DNA from: Rhodopirellula sp. SM50
GTDB lineage: Bacteria > Planctomycetota > Planctomycetia > Pirellulales > Pirellulaceae
Length of the DNA: 64,000 nucleotides
Direction: 5' to 3'
Assembly (NCBI RefSeq): GCF_002289565.1
Contig: NZ_NTFY01000034.1
Location: forward strand, 56,929 to 120,928
Shown here: piece by piece, positions 34,854 to 43,354 of the stretch
Numbering within the stretch: the first letter of the stretch is position 1
How the letters are laid out: each line of letters starts with the position of its first letter
Position numbers and translations under genes: made by a program
Notes under the pieces: model-generated
What the model saw: the letters and a program-made list of their open reading frames with translations, nothing else
What the model was told of the DNA's origin: nothing
Databases searched by the model: none

Positions 34854-34928
34854 ATGAGTGAGCCGCTGGCCGGCAGGCCTCGGGCAGCACTAGAATGCCC
34901 GGCCGCTTACGCGTCACGGCTCACTCAA
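34854..34928. repeat. Family C repeat, single inverted copy
   Basis: TGAGTGAGCCG at the left end pairs with CGGCTCACTCA at the right end, and the inside contains CAGGCCTCGGGCAGCACTAG and GCCCGGCCGCTTACGCGTCA, as in the array at 25675-25817. The 34731-35037 gap shows no gene besides this element. Confidence 0.7.
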
Positions 34929-35037
34929 TCAACAGGCCGTTGATGAGTTCCATGACCCTAACAAAAGACGCCCGGCAAGCACTCGTGCGATCATCCTCCC
35001 ACCCTTTGTTCATCACGTTACCTACCAGGATCACTTC

Positions 35038-35532
35038 ATGAGCCAGCCCACCTACCGTGTCGATGTGTCCAAGGAGCAGTTCGTCTTTTCGGCCGCCCAC
35101 TTCATCACCTTCGCCGGCGACATTTGCGAACGCATCCACGGGCACAACTACGGCGTTCGTGCATCGGTGGAAGGCCCCTTGGATGAGAACCGTTACGTTG
35201 TGGATTTCATCGCACTCCGCGACGCCGTGTTGGAACAGACCCAGGCGCTCGACCACCATGTGATCCTGCCCAGCGACCATGCGGAGATCCGAATCCGCAG
35301 CGATGACAAGGAGACGACGGCGAAGTTCCGGGACCGCCGTTGGGTGTTCCCGAACGAGGATTGCGTGATCTTGCCGGTGATCAATACGACAGCCGAAGAA
35401 ATCGCGCGGGTGATCGCCGAACGGGTACGGGAAAAAACCAAATCGCAATTCGGCGACGCGTTAAACTGGATCGAAGTCGCCGTGGATGAAAATCAAGGTC
35501 AGTGGGGCGTGTGTCGATTGCCGTGGAAGTGA
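35038..35532 (+). CDS. 6-pyruvoyl-tetrahydropterin synthase / QueD family protein (164 aa)
   Basis: Zinc ligands are His21 in FSAAHF and His34 and His36 in HGHNYGV; the catalytic Cys30 is in GDICERIHGHNY (CxxxHGHN spacing). LDHHVILP holds the conserved Asp-His pair, and a C-terminal Glu lies in IEVAVDENQGQW. A charged insert at about 85-105 (DKETTAKFRDRRWVFPNED) is longer than in QueD. The reaction is either 6-pyruvoyl-tetrahydropterin or 6-carboxy-tetrahydropterin formation from dihydroneopterin triphosphate, in folate, queuosine or methanopterin routes. ATG 35038 has AGGA eight bases upstream. It is the last gene before the right-hand family B arm. Confidence 0.88.
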   Translation: MSQPTYRVDVSKEQFVFSAAHFITFAGDICERIHGHNYGVRASVEGPLDENRYVVDFIALRDAVLEQTQALDHHVILPSDHAEIRIRSDDKETTAKFRDRRWVFPNEDCVILPVINTTAEEIARVIAERVREKTKSQFGDALNWIEVAVDENQGQWGVCRLPWK

Positions 35533-36060
35533 TGTCGATGCCGCTCAAGATGCTGTTTTTGTTGACTGTTATGCTTGCACCGGTATCCCAGCATTAGAGC
35601 GATTTGATCGTGAAAAGGTGTCCGTCCTTCATGGCACGGGCATGCGTGTTGGTGTCTAGGCTTTAGCCGATCCTCGGAATTGGCGGACGCCGCGAGGCGG
35701 TGTGGCGTGGCGCCTAAAGGCCGATCCCGCTAAGTTAACATGAATGAGGGGGCCCGGACGCTGGCGCGAACCGGCTGATGTCAAACGAATATCAGCCGTT
35801 TGGCGCGAGCCTACGGGCCCTCATCTGAAGAAACGACGCTTAACTTAGCGGTATTGGCCTAAAGGCTGCACACCAACGCTTGCCAATCTCATTGGTGATC
35901 GGTTTTCTGCCTTGACGCTGATGTTCGCGTTCGCAGCGCTCGTTTAGCACGGTTGGTGACGATCAAGTATGCTGATGGTTTTCGACCGTTCGTCGTCTGG
36001 CCCTCGAAACGCGAGTCATCGGATCCATCGGACCGGTGATGCCCCACGGAGAATCTTCGC
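35533..36060. repeat. Intergenic region with right arm of the family B inverted pair
   Basis: Bases about 35645-35850 repeat 31860-32060 in reverse complement: GGTGTCTAGGCTTTAGCCGA, CCGCTAAGTTAACATGAATG, then GGCCCGGACGCTGGCGCGAA and its partner GTTTGGCGCGAGCCTACGGG, then TCATCTGAAGAAACGACGCT. The rest of the gap, including 35851-36060, shows no further gene. A promoter for the next gene probably lies near its 3' end. Confidence 0.7.
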
Positions 36061-36321
36061 ATGTATGACGTTCTGTTCATTCTGGGTGTGGTTGCCCTGA
36101 TCGTTACTTGGATTCTGGCGTTGGAAGCCAAACGCAGTCGCGATTTTCGGCGACGGTGGCCTTCGATTTCGGAAGATGAATTCGTCGCAAAATGTTCGCC
36201 GGGTACGAACCGCGAACGGGCGTTGAAGGTGCGTCGCATCATCTCCGAACAACTCGGCCTTCCCTATGAGCGGATCCATCCCGACCAGCGTTTCGTCGAG
36301 GACTTGGACTGCTGCAATTGA
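36061..36321 (+). CDS. Membrane-anchored acyl-carrier-like protein, truncated at the Ser-attachment site (86 aa)
   Basis: A transmembrane segment fills residues 4-20 (VLFILGVVALIVTWILALEA). The C-terminal part, RALKVRRIISEQLGLPYERI then HPDQRFVEDLD, matches the first half of an acyl carrier protein up to the point where DSL should follow. The reading frame ends there (EDLDCCN, stop). In the next frame the bases read A-I-D-S-F, so a single-base change may have removed the Ser and the last two helices. ATG 36061 has GGAG ten bases upstream. I cannot tell whether this is a working short protein or a pseudogene. Confidence 0.55.
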   Translation: MYDVLFILGVVALIVTWILALEAKRSRDFRRRWPSISEDEFVAKCSPGTNRERALKVRRIISEQLGLPYERIHPDQRFVEDLDCCN

Positions 36322-36382
36322 CTCGTTCCCGCAGAGAACGCATCTTGTTTATTGGGGTAACTTCATCGTGATTCGGCGGACG

Positions 36383-37126
36383 ATGACACAAACGGTTCGG
36401 ATGATTGCCATGGTGATGATTCCTTATGTCGCCGTCACGGTGGTTGTTTTCCTTTGCCAGCGGTTCTTGCTGTTTCTGCCCACGCACCGCGAGGTGCCCA
36501 CGCTGCTGCAGCCGTGGTTGGTCGAAAACCGTACCATTGGCTATTGTCGCGAAGTGCCCAAGGCTCGGACCGTTTGGTTGATGACACATGGAAACGGCGG
36601 TCAAGCGGCGAATCGCGATTATGTGCTCGACCGCATGTCCGACCAGGACTCTCTGTACGTGCTGGAGTATCCGGGTTACGGGGCGCGGGATGGGAAATCG
36701 TGTCGAGATTCGTTCAATCAAGCAGCGGCGGAGGCCTATCGGATTTTGACGTCACAGTACCCGGACACGCCCGTCTGTGTCCTCGGTGAATCGATCGGTA
36801 GCGGCCCCGCGTGTGAGCTTGCCAGGGAAGAAACGCCGCCGGACAAGATCGTGCTGGTGGTCCCGTTTGACAACCTGGCGAGCGTGGCGTCCAAACGGTT
36901 TTTCTTTTTGCCGGTGCGTCTGTTGCTGCTGGATGATTGGAACAACGTGGACGCACTGAAAGACTATCCGGGGCAGGTCGAGATTTTCGCAGCCACCGGT
37001 GACGAGATCATTCCCATCGAACACGCCAAAGCCTTGGCCAGGCAGATCCCCGGCGCCCGCTTCATGTCGATCTCGGGCGGGCACAACGACTGGTCTTTCA
37101 ATGACGACGTGAGGATTCGTCGATGA
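36383..37126 (+). CDS. Membrane-anchored alpha/beta hydrolase, BEM46/FrsA-like (247 aa)
   Basis: A hydrophobic N-terminal helix (MIAMVMIPYVAVTVVVFLCQ) anchors the protein. The serine-hydrolase motifs are MTHGNGGQAANRDY (oxyanion region), VLGESIGSGPA (nucleophile Ser in GESIG), GDEIIPIEHAKAL (acid Asp) and SISGGHNDWSF (base His). Length and layout match BEM46-type and FrsA-type esterases found in many bacteria without a defined substrate. The start is ATG 36383; an in-frame GTG 15 bases upstream is also possible. The reading frame continues from the truncated carrier-like gene region, so the two may be co-transcribed. Confidence 0.8.
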   Translation: MTQTVRMIAMVMIPYVAVTVVVFLCQRFLLFLPTHREVPTLLQPWLVENRTIGYCREVPKARTVWLMTHGNGGQAANRDYVLDRMSDQDSLYVLEYPGYGARDGKSCRDSFNQAAAEAYRILTSQYPDTPVCVLGESIGSGPACELAREETPPDKIVLVVPFDNLASVASKRFFFLPVRLLLLDDWNNVDALKDYPGQVEIFAATGDEIIPIEHAKALARQIPGARFMSISGGHNDWSFNDDVRIRR

Positions 37127-37408
37127 CAGAGAGCGAAAACACCCCTTTCCCCTTTTATGAATTGAGAGCGAAAACACCCCTTTCCCCTTTTATGAATTGA
37201 AAGTGGCAGAATGATCCGGGGCAGAATGATGTACTGACCGCTTCGCTCGCGGAGCGAGTATCAAACGGCAACCCCATCATTCTGCAACTCCATTATTCTG
37301 CCACTCCATTATTCTGCCATCTCCGTCTCGTCAAGGCCGGTGTTTGGCGACGGCAGCTACGCGACATTGGACACCCATCGTCCGTTCCTTGCTTCGCAGC
37401 TGTTTCGA
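37127..37408. repeat. Tandem duplication and family E repeats
   Basis: A 37 bp unit (AGAGCGAAAACACCCCTTTC, then CCCTTTTATGAATTGA) is present twice in tandem at 37132-37200. It is followed by family E at 37203-37322: GGCAGAATGATCCGGGGCAG forward, then AACCCCATCATTCTGCAACT and CCATTATTCTGCCACTCCAT in reverse. The arms could fold into a long hairpin. A second, larger family E array lies at 56235-56465. Confidence 0.75.
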
Positions 37409-40400
37409 TCAATCGGCAGTCGAGCCGTTGAATTGCCGCTGCGACAGTAGGTCACGCAACTCTTGGTCCAAACGATCGGTGGCGCCGTCGGGATCGTACC
37501 ACCAATCGCGCGACCAGACTCGGACGATGTTCCAGCCCAGGTTTTCCAGCACCCACTGACGCGTCTTGTCTCGGTCGCGTGCGGTGGCTGAGTTGCGGTA
37601 GGTGGCGCCGTCGCACTCGATGCCGGCCAGGTAGGTGCGTTTGTCGTGGGGGTCACGGATAGCCAACGCAATGCGAAAACCAGAAACGCCGACCTGCGGG
37701 GTCACGTCCCAGCCGCGAGACTGCAGCCGATCGGCGATCGCCGCTTCCAATGCCGATCCGAACTTCGGCGTCGCGTCGGATTCTGATTCCGGGCGATGAA
37801 ACTCCGCGGCGCCTTTTTCGGCAAACGCCAAGAACGCCTTGAGGTCCCGCACGCCGCGTGATTTGGAATTCTCCGCGGGCAATTGATAGGCTTTAAACGA
37901 CGAAAAAACAATCAGCTCTTGGCGGGCACGGGTCACGGCGACATTCAAGCGTCGCTCGCCACCGTCACGGTTGAGCGCTCCGAAGGTCAGCGGGACTTTG
38001 CCGGATTTCCCCGGACCGAACGTGATCGAAAACAGCATCAAGTCCCGCTCGTCGCCCTGGACGTTTTCCAGGTTCTTGACGACGGTCGGTTCGATGCGAT
38101 CGTCGCTGAAGAACCATTCCAGCGTCGGGTCATCGCGTTGGGCCTGGTCAAACAGATCCTGGATCAACGTTTGTTGCTGGCTGTTGAACGTGACCACGCC
38201 GAGCGTTTTGCGATCCGGTTCGGGTAATTCCAACCATTGTTTCATCCGCGCGACGGACTCCGCGACGATCGCTTCGGCTTCGATCGGATTGGTGCGTGTC
38301 TTCCCGCGGTCGTACTGCGAATGCGGCAGGTGCCGCAGCGTGACGGCGCTGTCGGTGGTTTCGGGCGACGGGAATGTGACCAGTTTGTTTTCGTAATAGT
38401 GATGATTGGAGAACGCGATCAGCGATTCGTGTCGACTGCGGTAGTGCCAATTCAATTGCAAGGTCGGCAACCCGGACGCTTTCGCCTCGTCGAGAATGCT
38501 TTCCAAATCACGCTCGTAGTCCTCCAGTTCCTCGTCGTCTTCGTCATCGTTGGATTTGCCGAAAAAATTGGTCGGCGGCAACTGGTTCGGGTCGCCGACG
38601 ATGATGGTTTGGCGGCCACGGGCAATCGCTCCGATCGCATCCCAGGTTGTGATCTGTGACGCTTCATCAAAGATCACGACGTCGAAGGGCGGTTGATCGG
38701 CGGGCAAATACTGAGCGATCGAAAGCGGTGACATCAACAGGCACGGTGCCAGCGAGGCGAAGTGCTCGGGCATCATCGAGACGAGTTCGCGGATCGATTT
38801 GCTGGGACGCTTCAATCCGATCTGGTGGCGAAGCAGGCCCAATTCCGACTTGCGCGGCACTTCGCTTTGATCGGGTAAGCGATGGGCCACCGATTTTCGC
38901 ACCCGACCGGCCGCGGCACTGCGGGCCTTGGCATCCAGTTCGATGAATTCACGGATCGTATTCTCGTGTTGAAACCGCTGGAACTCGCGCAGCACATTAT
39001 CGGAATCGATCATCCGCGGCAGCCACCAGCGGACGTACGCCAGGCGAAATCGATCGGCAACGCCGTCACAGGGGATTCGCCGCTCTTCCGTCGCGGAGAC
39101 GATCGGCTCCAAGCCGACTTCGCAGGCGCGTCCGCGAACCGATTGCCATGCCGTCCAGCGTTGCAGTTTGGTGCGGTTGGCTTGGATCCGCCGCGCCATC
39201 TCGACCGAAGCGGTCAAGCAGTGGGGCGATTCGGTGGGGTGCGCGCGACTTCCGGCGACGTGTTCGAATCGGCCCGCCGCGGTATCGAAGGCAACAAAGT
39301 CGTCCGCGTATTGTTTCGCGACTTCGAACAGCGGAGTGTCCGAAGAACGCTTGCGCAAAAAGGGTTCCAGGGTCTGACGCAGTGTCTCGAACTGTGAAGC
39401 CGATTCTGCCTCTGGCTTGGCAACTCGACGAATGACTTGCAGCAAGGCCTGACAACGTTGCAGGTGCTGGCCGATCGATGCGGTTGCCGAATGTCGGTGT
39501 TGCCAGAGGTGGTCGCGGCTGGCAAGCGGGTTTCGGTCAATTCGCGTGATGGCGCGTTGCATTTCGCGGATCGGCGTGAAATCGTTCGGCGGATCCGCAA
39601 CACCGAGCTTGGCAATACTCTGCAGCGACTTGATGACGGCCCGTTTTCGCAGGTACGACATCGGCCAGTACGATGCGACGGCGGTGTTCCAGTCCTGTTT
39701 CAGTTGATCGACGGGGATGCGTCGCAAGTCGTCGTCGTCGAAGGTCAGGGCGCACTCGGCGGCGGCGCGATCAAAGGCGTTGATCGCATCGTCCAACTCC
39801 TTGAGGTGTTCGGGCAATTCATCCAGGTGGTCGTCAAAGACGGTGCGAAAGTCATCGTTGACGGTGTCGGCCAACTCGATCGCCAGCCGATGCAGATTGC
39901 GTAGGGTCGATAGTGATGCATCGGTGGGTTGCTCCGTTTCCTGCAGCCCCAACGCGGCGCAAAAACGCTGCAATTCTGGCCGAAAGTCGTCGATCGCCTC
40001 GATCAATGTTTTGCATTGATCGAGCAGTTCCCGTTCCCACTGCATCGACCATTCGGTTCGTGTGACCGCAGCGAGCGGATCCATGTCGATGACGGCGGCG
40101 TAGTGGAGCGAGATCTCATTGGCCAGCGTTTCCAGATGCCGATAGGCGTGTTGGTCATGCTGGTCAGGGTCCGGCCAAGACAACTCGGCTGTTTCGAGCG
40201 ACTGGCCGGCGACGGAAACCCCGATGGCTTGGTAAGCGGTCCAGCCATTGGACGCCTGGCGATGAAGCGACTGGACGTAGGCGTTGAGCTGGTCGCGTGA
40301 GCGGTGCAGATCTTCGTTGATCTTTTTCCACGCGGTTCGGCGCTTGATTCCGCCGTTTTGCCAGGCCTGGTTCAGTTGATGCAGGAAACGTTTGCGTTCG

Positions 40401-42718
40401 GCTTTGTTGCTGTGCAGTTCGACGCAAAAATCACCCAGGCCGTTTTGTTCCAAGCGACGCTGGACGACGTCCAACGCGGCCGTTTTCTCGGCGACGAACA
40501 AGACCGTTTTTCCGCTCGCCAAACACTGTGCGATCATGTTGGCGATCGTTTGGCTTTTTCCCGTCCCCGGCGGACCGACCAGCACGAAATCGTGACCTTG
40601 GGCTGCAGCCATCACGGCGGCCAACTGTGACGAATCGGCATCCAACGGGTGAATCAATTCACGCGGTTCAAAACGCCCGTCCATTTCGTCCTGGTCCGGA
40701 ATCGACGTTTCCGCTTCGGGCTGGAACGCGATTTCAGGATTACGGACCAAGTGACGCACGACGCGGTTCTGTTCCAATTGGTCGCTGCGATCGACCAAGT
40801 CCTTCCACATCAGGTACTTGGCGAACGAGAACGACGCGAGTGCGGATTCGTCCACGACCTCAAATCCGGGCAGCTCGCGGATCGCACGGCGAACCGAGTG
40901 AAAGACTTGTTGGACATCGACCCCGTTTTTGTCGGTGGGCAATTCCGATTCGAATCGAGACAGGTCGCAGTTGAAGTCCCGCTTCAGCTTTTGAATCAAC
41001 GTCGCGTTGAAACGAACGTCGTCTTCGTGATGTGCCAGGCGGTACGCCGAGTTGGCGTTTCGACGAAGCAGTTTGGCGGGAACGAGCAGCAAGGGCGCAC
41101 GAAAGCTGCGGGAATCGCTGGGGCGTTCTTTCCAGCGCAGGAATCCGACGGCCAGATAGAGCGTGTTCGAACCGCCTTCGGCCAGGTCGTTGCGTGAACT
41201 TCGGTAGAGGGTGACCAGGCGTTTGGCCAGTTCTTCGCCGCCGATCGTCGCGCAGACTTCGTTGCGTGCCAGGGCGGCGTTGGCGTACTCCAGTTCCAGG
41301 TCTTCGAGATTGGTTTTCTGGTGGTGGGCGGTGTCACGGCCTGCCGCCACGTTGGCGTCGGGCAACGAAACGAGTTTTAACTTTTTTCCGCTGGAGAGCC
41401 GATCTTCCAGCTTTGAAACCTCGGGACACAAAAACGGAATCGTCTGCTTGGTGGACTTGAAATTCAGCAGTCGATTTCGCAGTGTCAGGTCCAGCAGTTT
41501 TCGATGCCAGCGATCGATGCGTCCGTCCGGTGTCGTCGGTTTCGGTTCGAGCGGTTCGTCGATCGTTGGAGGGACAGACGGTGCTGCAGTGGATGGGGGC
41601 AGCGAGAGCGTCGGTGTCGAGGGGACGTCATCATTCTCGGTGGAATCGGCCGGCTCGGTGGTGGACGGCAACGGTTGGATCTTGACCATCCGCGCCCGTT
41701 CCACGTCAATCGCCGCGACGAAGCGGTCTTCGTCGGATTCGGCGAGCTGTTGCACGGCGGCTTTGATCGCATCGTCGAACGATCGGGCCGGTCGTTGTGT
41801 GACGAGCGTGGTTTCAAAGACGATCAGTTCTCCCCCGGCGATCGCCTTGCGAACTTCGCAGCAGTCCGGTTCGATCAGTTGGCCGAAGCAGGATTCGACC
41901 AGCCAGGCACCGACGAAACAGTGGTCGTGTTTCATCACGATGACCGGATGAAGTCCGACGGCTTCGATCGCCGATGCAAACAACAGGGAACTGTCCAAAC
42001 AGGTCGCCAGTCCGTCGCGTAAGATCGTCGACGGGGGACGCGTCTTCTGGCCGCGTGCTTCAAAACTCTTGGGTGGATTGGCGTACGTTAGTTGTTTGGC
42101 CGCGATGGCCGACCAAAGTGCCGAGACCAACAGGTGGGCTCGCTCGGGATCGTGATCTTGGTAGCCATTCATCGACGGCGAAAACCCGTTCCCGGCCAGG
42201 ATTTCACCGGCTTGTTTGAGCAGTCCCGCAATGGCGGGATCGTTGGGCATGACGAAGGCCGACAGCAATTCGCCCATCGCCCTCACGCCACCCCATTCAT
42301 CGCGGGCCAGCACACGGAGTTCCGCCTCACGCTGGCAAAGCACCGTGTTCGCGTCGCACAAAGTGAATCGAACTTCGCCCCGCTCGGCTTCATTGAGTCG
42401 GTTCAGATAGCCCGCGTCCAGATGGATCTCGTTGTCATCGAGCGTCAACGTCGTGTCGGGATCGATGCGGTCGATGATCCAGGTTTTCGGTTTGATGAAA
42501 CCGGGCTCGGAATTCAATTCCAACCGTAACTGAGCCAGCGGAGTTTGGGACCGATTGCGGACACGCAGCTGACGCAGAACCGGGACGGAATTTTGGTAGC
42601 TGGCGAAGTTGACGCTGCGCGACAGTTCGAACTCGATCGACGTCGACTGGTCCGTGTGCGGTAAATCATCATCACTGACATCCAGCGAAGACGCTGGGTC
42701 GGTCGAGGAAGGTGTCAT
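37409..42718 (-). CDS. Transglutaminase-like/DUF4011/SF1 helicase/PD-(D/E)XK nuclease protein, candidate defence protein (1769 aa)
   Basis: Domains in order: residues about 190-330, transglutaminase-like (Cys240 in GLATCLDSSLLFASAIEAV, His in VIVMKHDHCFVGAWLV, but Glu302 in VFETTLVT where Asp is usual). About 400-560, DUF4011 (WHRKLLDLTLRNRLLNFKST). About 690-1640, superfamily 1 helicase with Walker A VGPPGTGKSQTIANM (714-728), Walker B VVIFDEASQIT near 1350, VGDPNQLPPT, and the late motifs NVQGDERDLMLFSITFGP and LNVAVTRARQELIVFS. About 1640-1769, a Vsr/PD-(D/E)XK-like nuclease, with GIECDGATYRNSATARDRDK and WVLENLGWNIVRVWSRDWW. DUF4011-helicase-Vsr proteins are among predicted antiviral genes. 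The gene is isolated between repeat-filled gaps; no partner gene is visible. Start ATG 42718. Confidence 0.9.
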   Translation of the reverse strand: MTPSSTDPASSLDVSDDDLPHTDQSTSIEFELSRSVNFASYQNSVPVLRQLRVRNRSQTPLAQLRLELNSEPGFIKPKTWIIDRIDPDTTLTLDDNEIHLDAGYLNRLNEAERGEVRFTLCDANTVLCQREAELRVLARDEWGGVRAMGELLSAFVMPNDPAIAGLLKQAGEILAGNGFSPSMNGYQDHDPERAHLLVSALWSAIAAKQLTYANPPKSFEARGQKTRPPSTILRDGLATCLDSSLLFASAIEAVGLHPVIVMKHDHCFVGAWLVESCFGQLIEPDCCEVRKAIAGGELIVFETTLVTQRPARSFDDAIKAAVQQLAESDEDRFVAAIDVERARMVKIQPLPSTTEPADSTENDDVPSTPTLSLPPSTAAPSVPPTIDEPLEPKPTTPDGRIDRWHRKLLDLTLRNRLLNFKSTKQTIPFLCPEVSKLEDRLSSGKKLKLVSLPDANVAAGRDTAHHQKTNLEDLELEYANAALARNEVCATIGGEELAKRLVTLYRSSRNDLAEGGSNTLYLAVGFLRWKERPSDSRSFRAPLLLVPAKLLRRNANSAYRLAHHEDDVRFNATLIQKLKRDFNCDLSRFESELPTDKNGVDVQQVFHSVRRAIRELPGFEVVDESALASFSFAKYLMWKDLVDRSDQLEQNRVVRHLVRNPEIAFQPEAETSIPDQDEMDGRFEPRELIHPLDADSSQLAAVMAAAQGHDFVLVGPPGTGKSQTIANMIAQCLASGKTVLFVAEKTAALDVVQRRLEQNGLGDFCVELHSNKAERKRFLHQLNQAWQNGGIKRRTAWKKINEDLHRSRDQLNAYVQSLHRQASNGWTAYQAIGVSVAGQSLETAELSWPDPDQHDQHAYRHLETLANEISLHYAAVIDMDPLAAVTRTEWSMQWERELLDQCKTLIEAIDDFRPELQRFCAALGLQETEQPTDASLSTLRNLHRLAIELADTVNDDFRTVFDDHLDELPEHLKELDDAINAFDRAAAECALTFDDDDLRRIPVDQLKQDWNTAVASYWPMSYLRKRAVIKSLQSIAKLGVADPPNDFTPIREMQRAITRIDRNPLASRDHLWQHRHSATASIGQHLQRCQALLQVIRRVAKPEAESASQFETLRQTLEPFLRKRSSDTPLFEVAKQYADDFVAFDTAAGRFEHVAGSRAHPTESPHCLTASVEMARRIQANRTKLQRWTAWQSVRGRACEVGLEPIVSATEERRIPCDGVADRFRLAYVRWWLPRMIDSDNVLREFQRFQHENTIREFIELDAKARSAAAGRVRKSVAHRLPDQSEVPRKSELGLLRHQIGLKRPSKSIRELVSMMPEHFASLAPCLLMSPLSIAQYLPADQPPFDVVIFDEASQITTWDAIGAIARGRQTIIVGDPNQLPPTNFFGKSNDDEDDEELEDYERDLESILDEAKASGLPTLQLNWHYRSRHESLIAFSNHHYYENKLVTFPSPETTDSAVTLRHLPHSQYDRGKTRTNPIEAEAIVAESVARMKQWLELPEPDRKTLGVVTFNSQQQTLIQDLFDQAQRDDPTLEWFFSDDRIEPTVVKNLENVQGDERDLMLFSITFGPGKSGKVPLTFGALNRDGGERRLNVAVTRARQELIVFSSFKAYQLPAENSKSRGVRDLKAFLAFAEKGAAEFHRPESESDATPKFGSALEAAIADRLQSRGWDVTPQVGVSGFRIALAIRDPHDKRTYLAGIECDGATYRNSATARDRDKTRQWVLENLGWNIVRVWSRDWWYDPDGATDRLDQELRDLLSQRQFNGSTAD

Positions 42719-43354
42719 CGAAAAAGCCCGTGCGAGGGTCCTGAATCAATTGATTCGCGGCAGAAGTCGACTGTCGCAGCCGAATTCTACGCTCTTGCAT
42801 CGTGGGGACGAGGATCCGGCAACGAGGATCCGATGCGTTTTCACACCCGGGTCGGGTTTTTCCGATTATGGAGAATACGCCACGGGGAGGGGTCGATGTG
42901 GATCGGATTCACGCGAGGATCACCAGTCGACCCTCCCTGCCAGGGAGGGTGACTTTTGCACTTGGTAAGTGTGGGGTAGGACACTCGAGTGACCGTACGG
43001 GACTGTCCGCGGATAGAGATTGAATTGGCCCACGGATGGCAGCGCGAACCCACGGATGGCAGGGCGTACCCACAGATGGCAGGGCGTACCCACGGATGTG
43101 GGGCTGCTCGGATCCAAGGACTTGACGGTTTCCGTTGCTTCGATTCTTCGTGGGATCAACCGTTTGGCGCCAGCCCAATGCCATCTACTTTGGCTCCAAA
43201 GGTGTTAGCGGAACGGCGCGAGCCGTCCGGTCGCGCTTCAAAAACACCGTGAAAGACCGGAGGGCTCGCGCCCTACCGCTAACAAAAAATACCCCGCTTG
43301 GCGTCAAAGTTGATGGCATTGGGCGCCAGCCGATGGGCGCGCCATCCCTGCCCC
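42719..43354. repeat. Intergenic region with families H, G and A
   Basis: Bases 42895-42970 hold a family H fragment (CGACCCTCCCTGCCAGGGAG, then GGTGACTTTTGCACTTGG). Bases 43030-43100 hold four direct copies of a 21 bp family G unit (CACGGATGGCAGCGCGAACC). Bases 43206-43283 hold a family A pair (AGCGGAACGGCGCGAGCCGT against CCGGAGGGCTCGCGCCCTAC). No gene is evident in this 636 bp gap. Confidence 0.65.
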
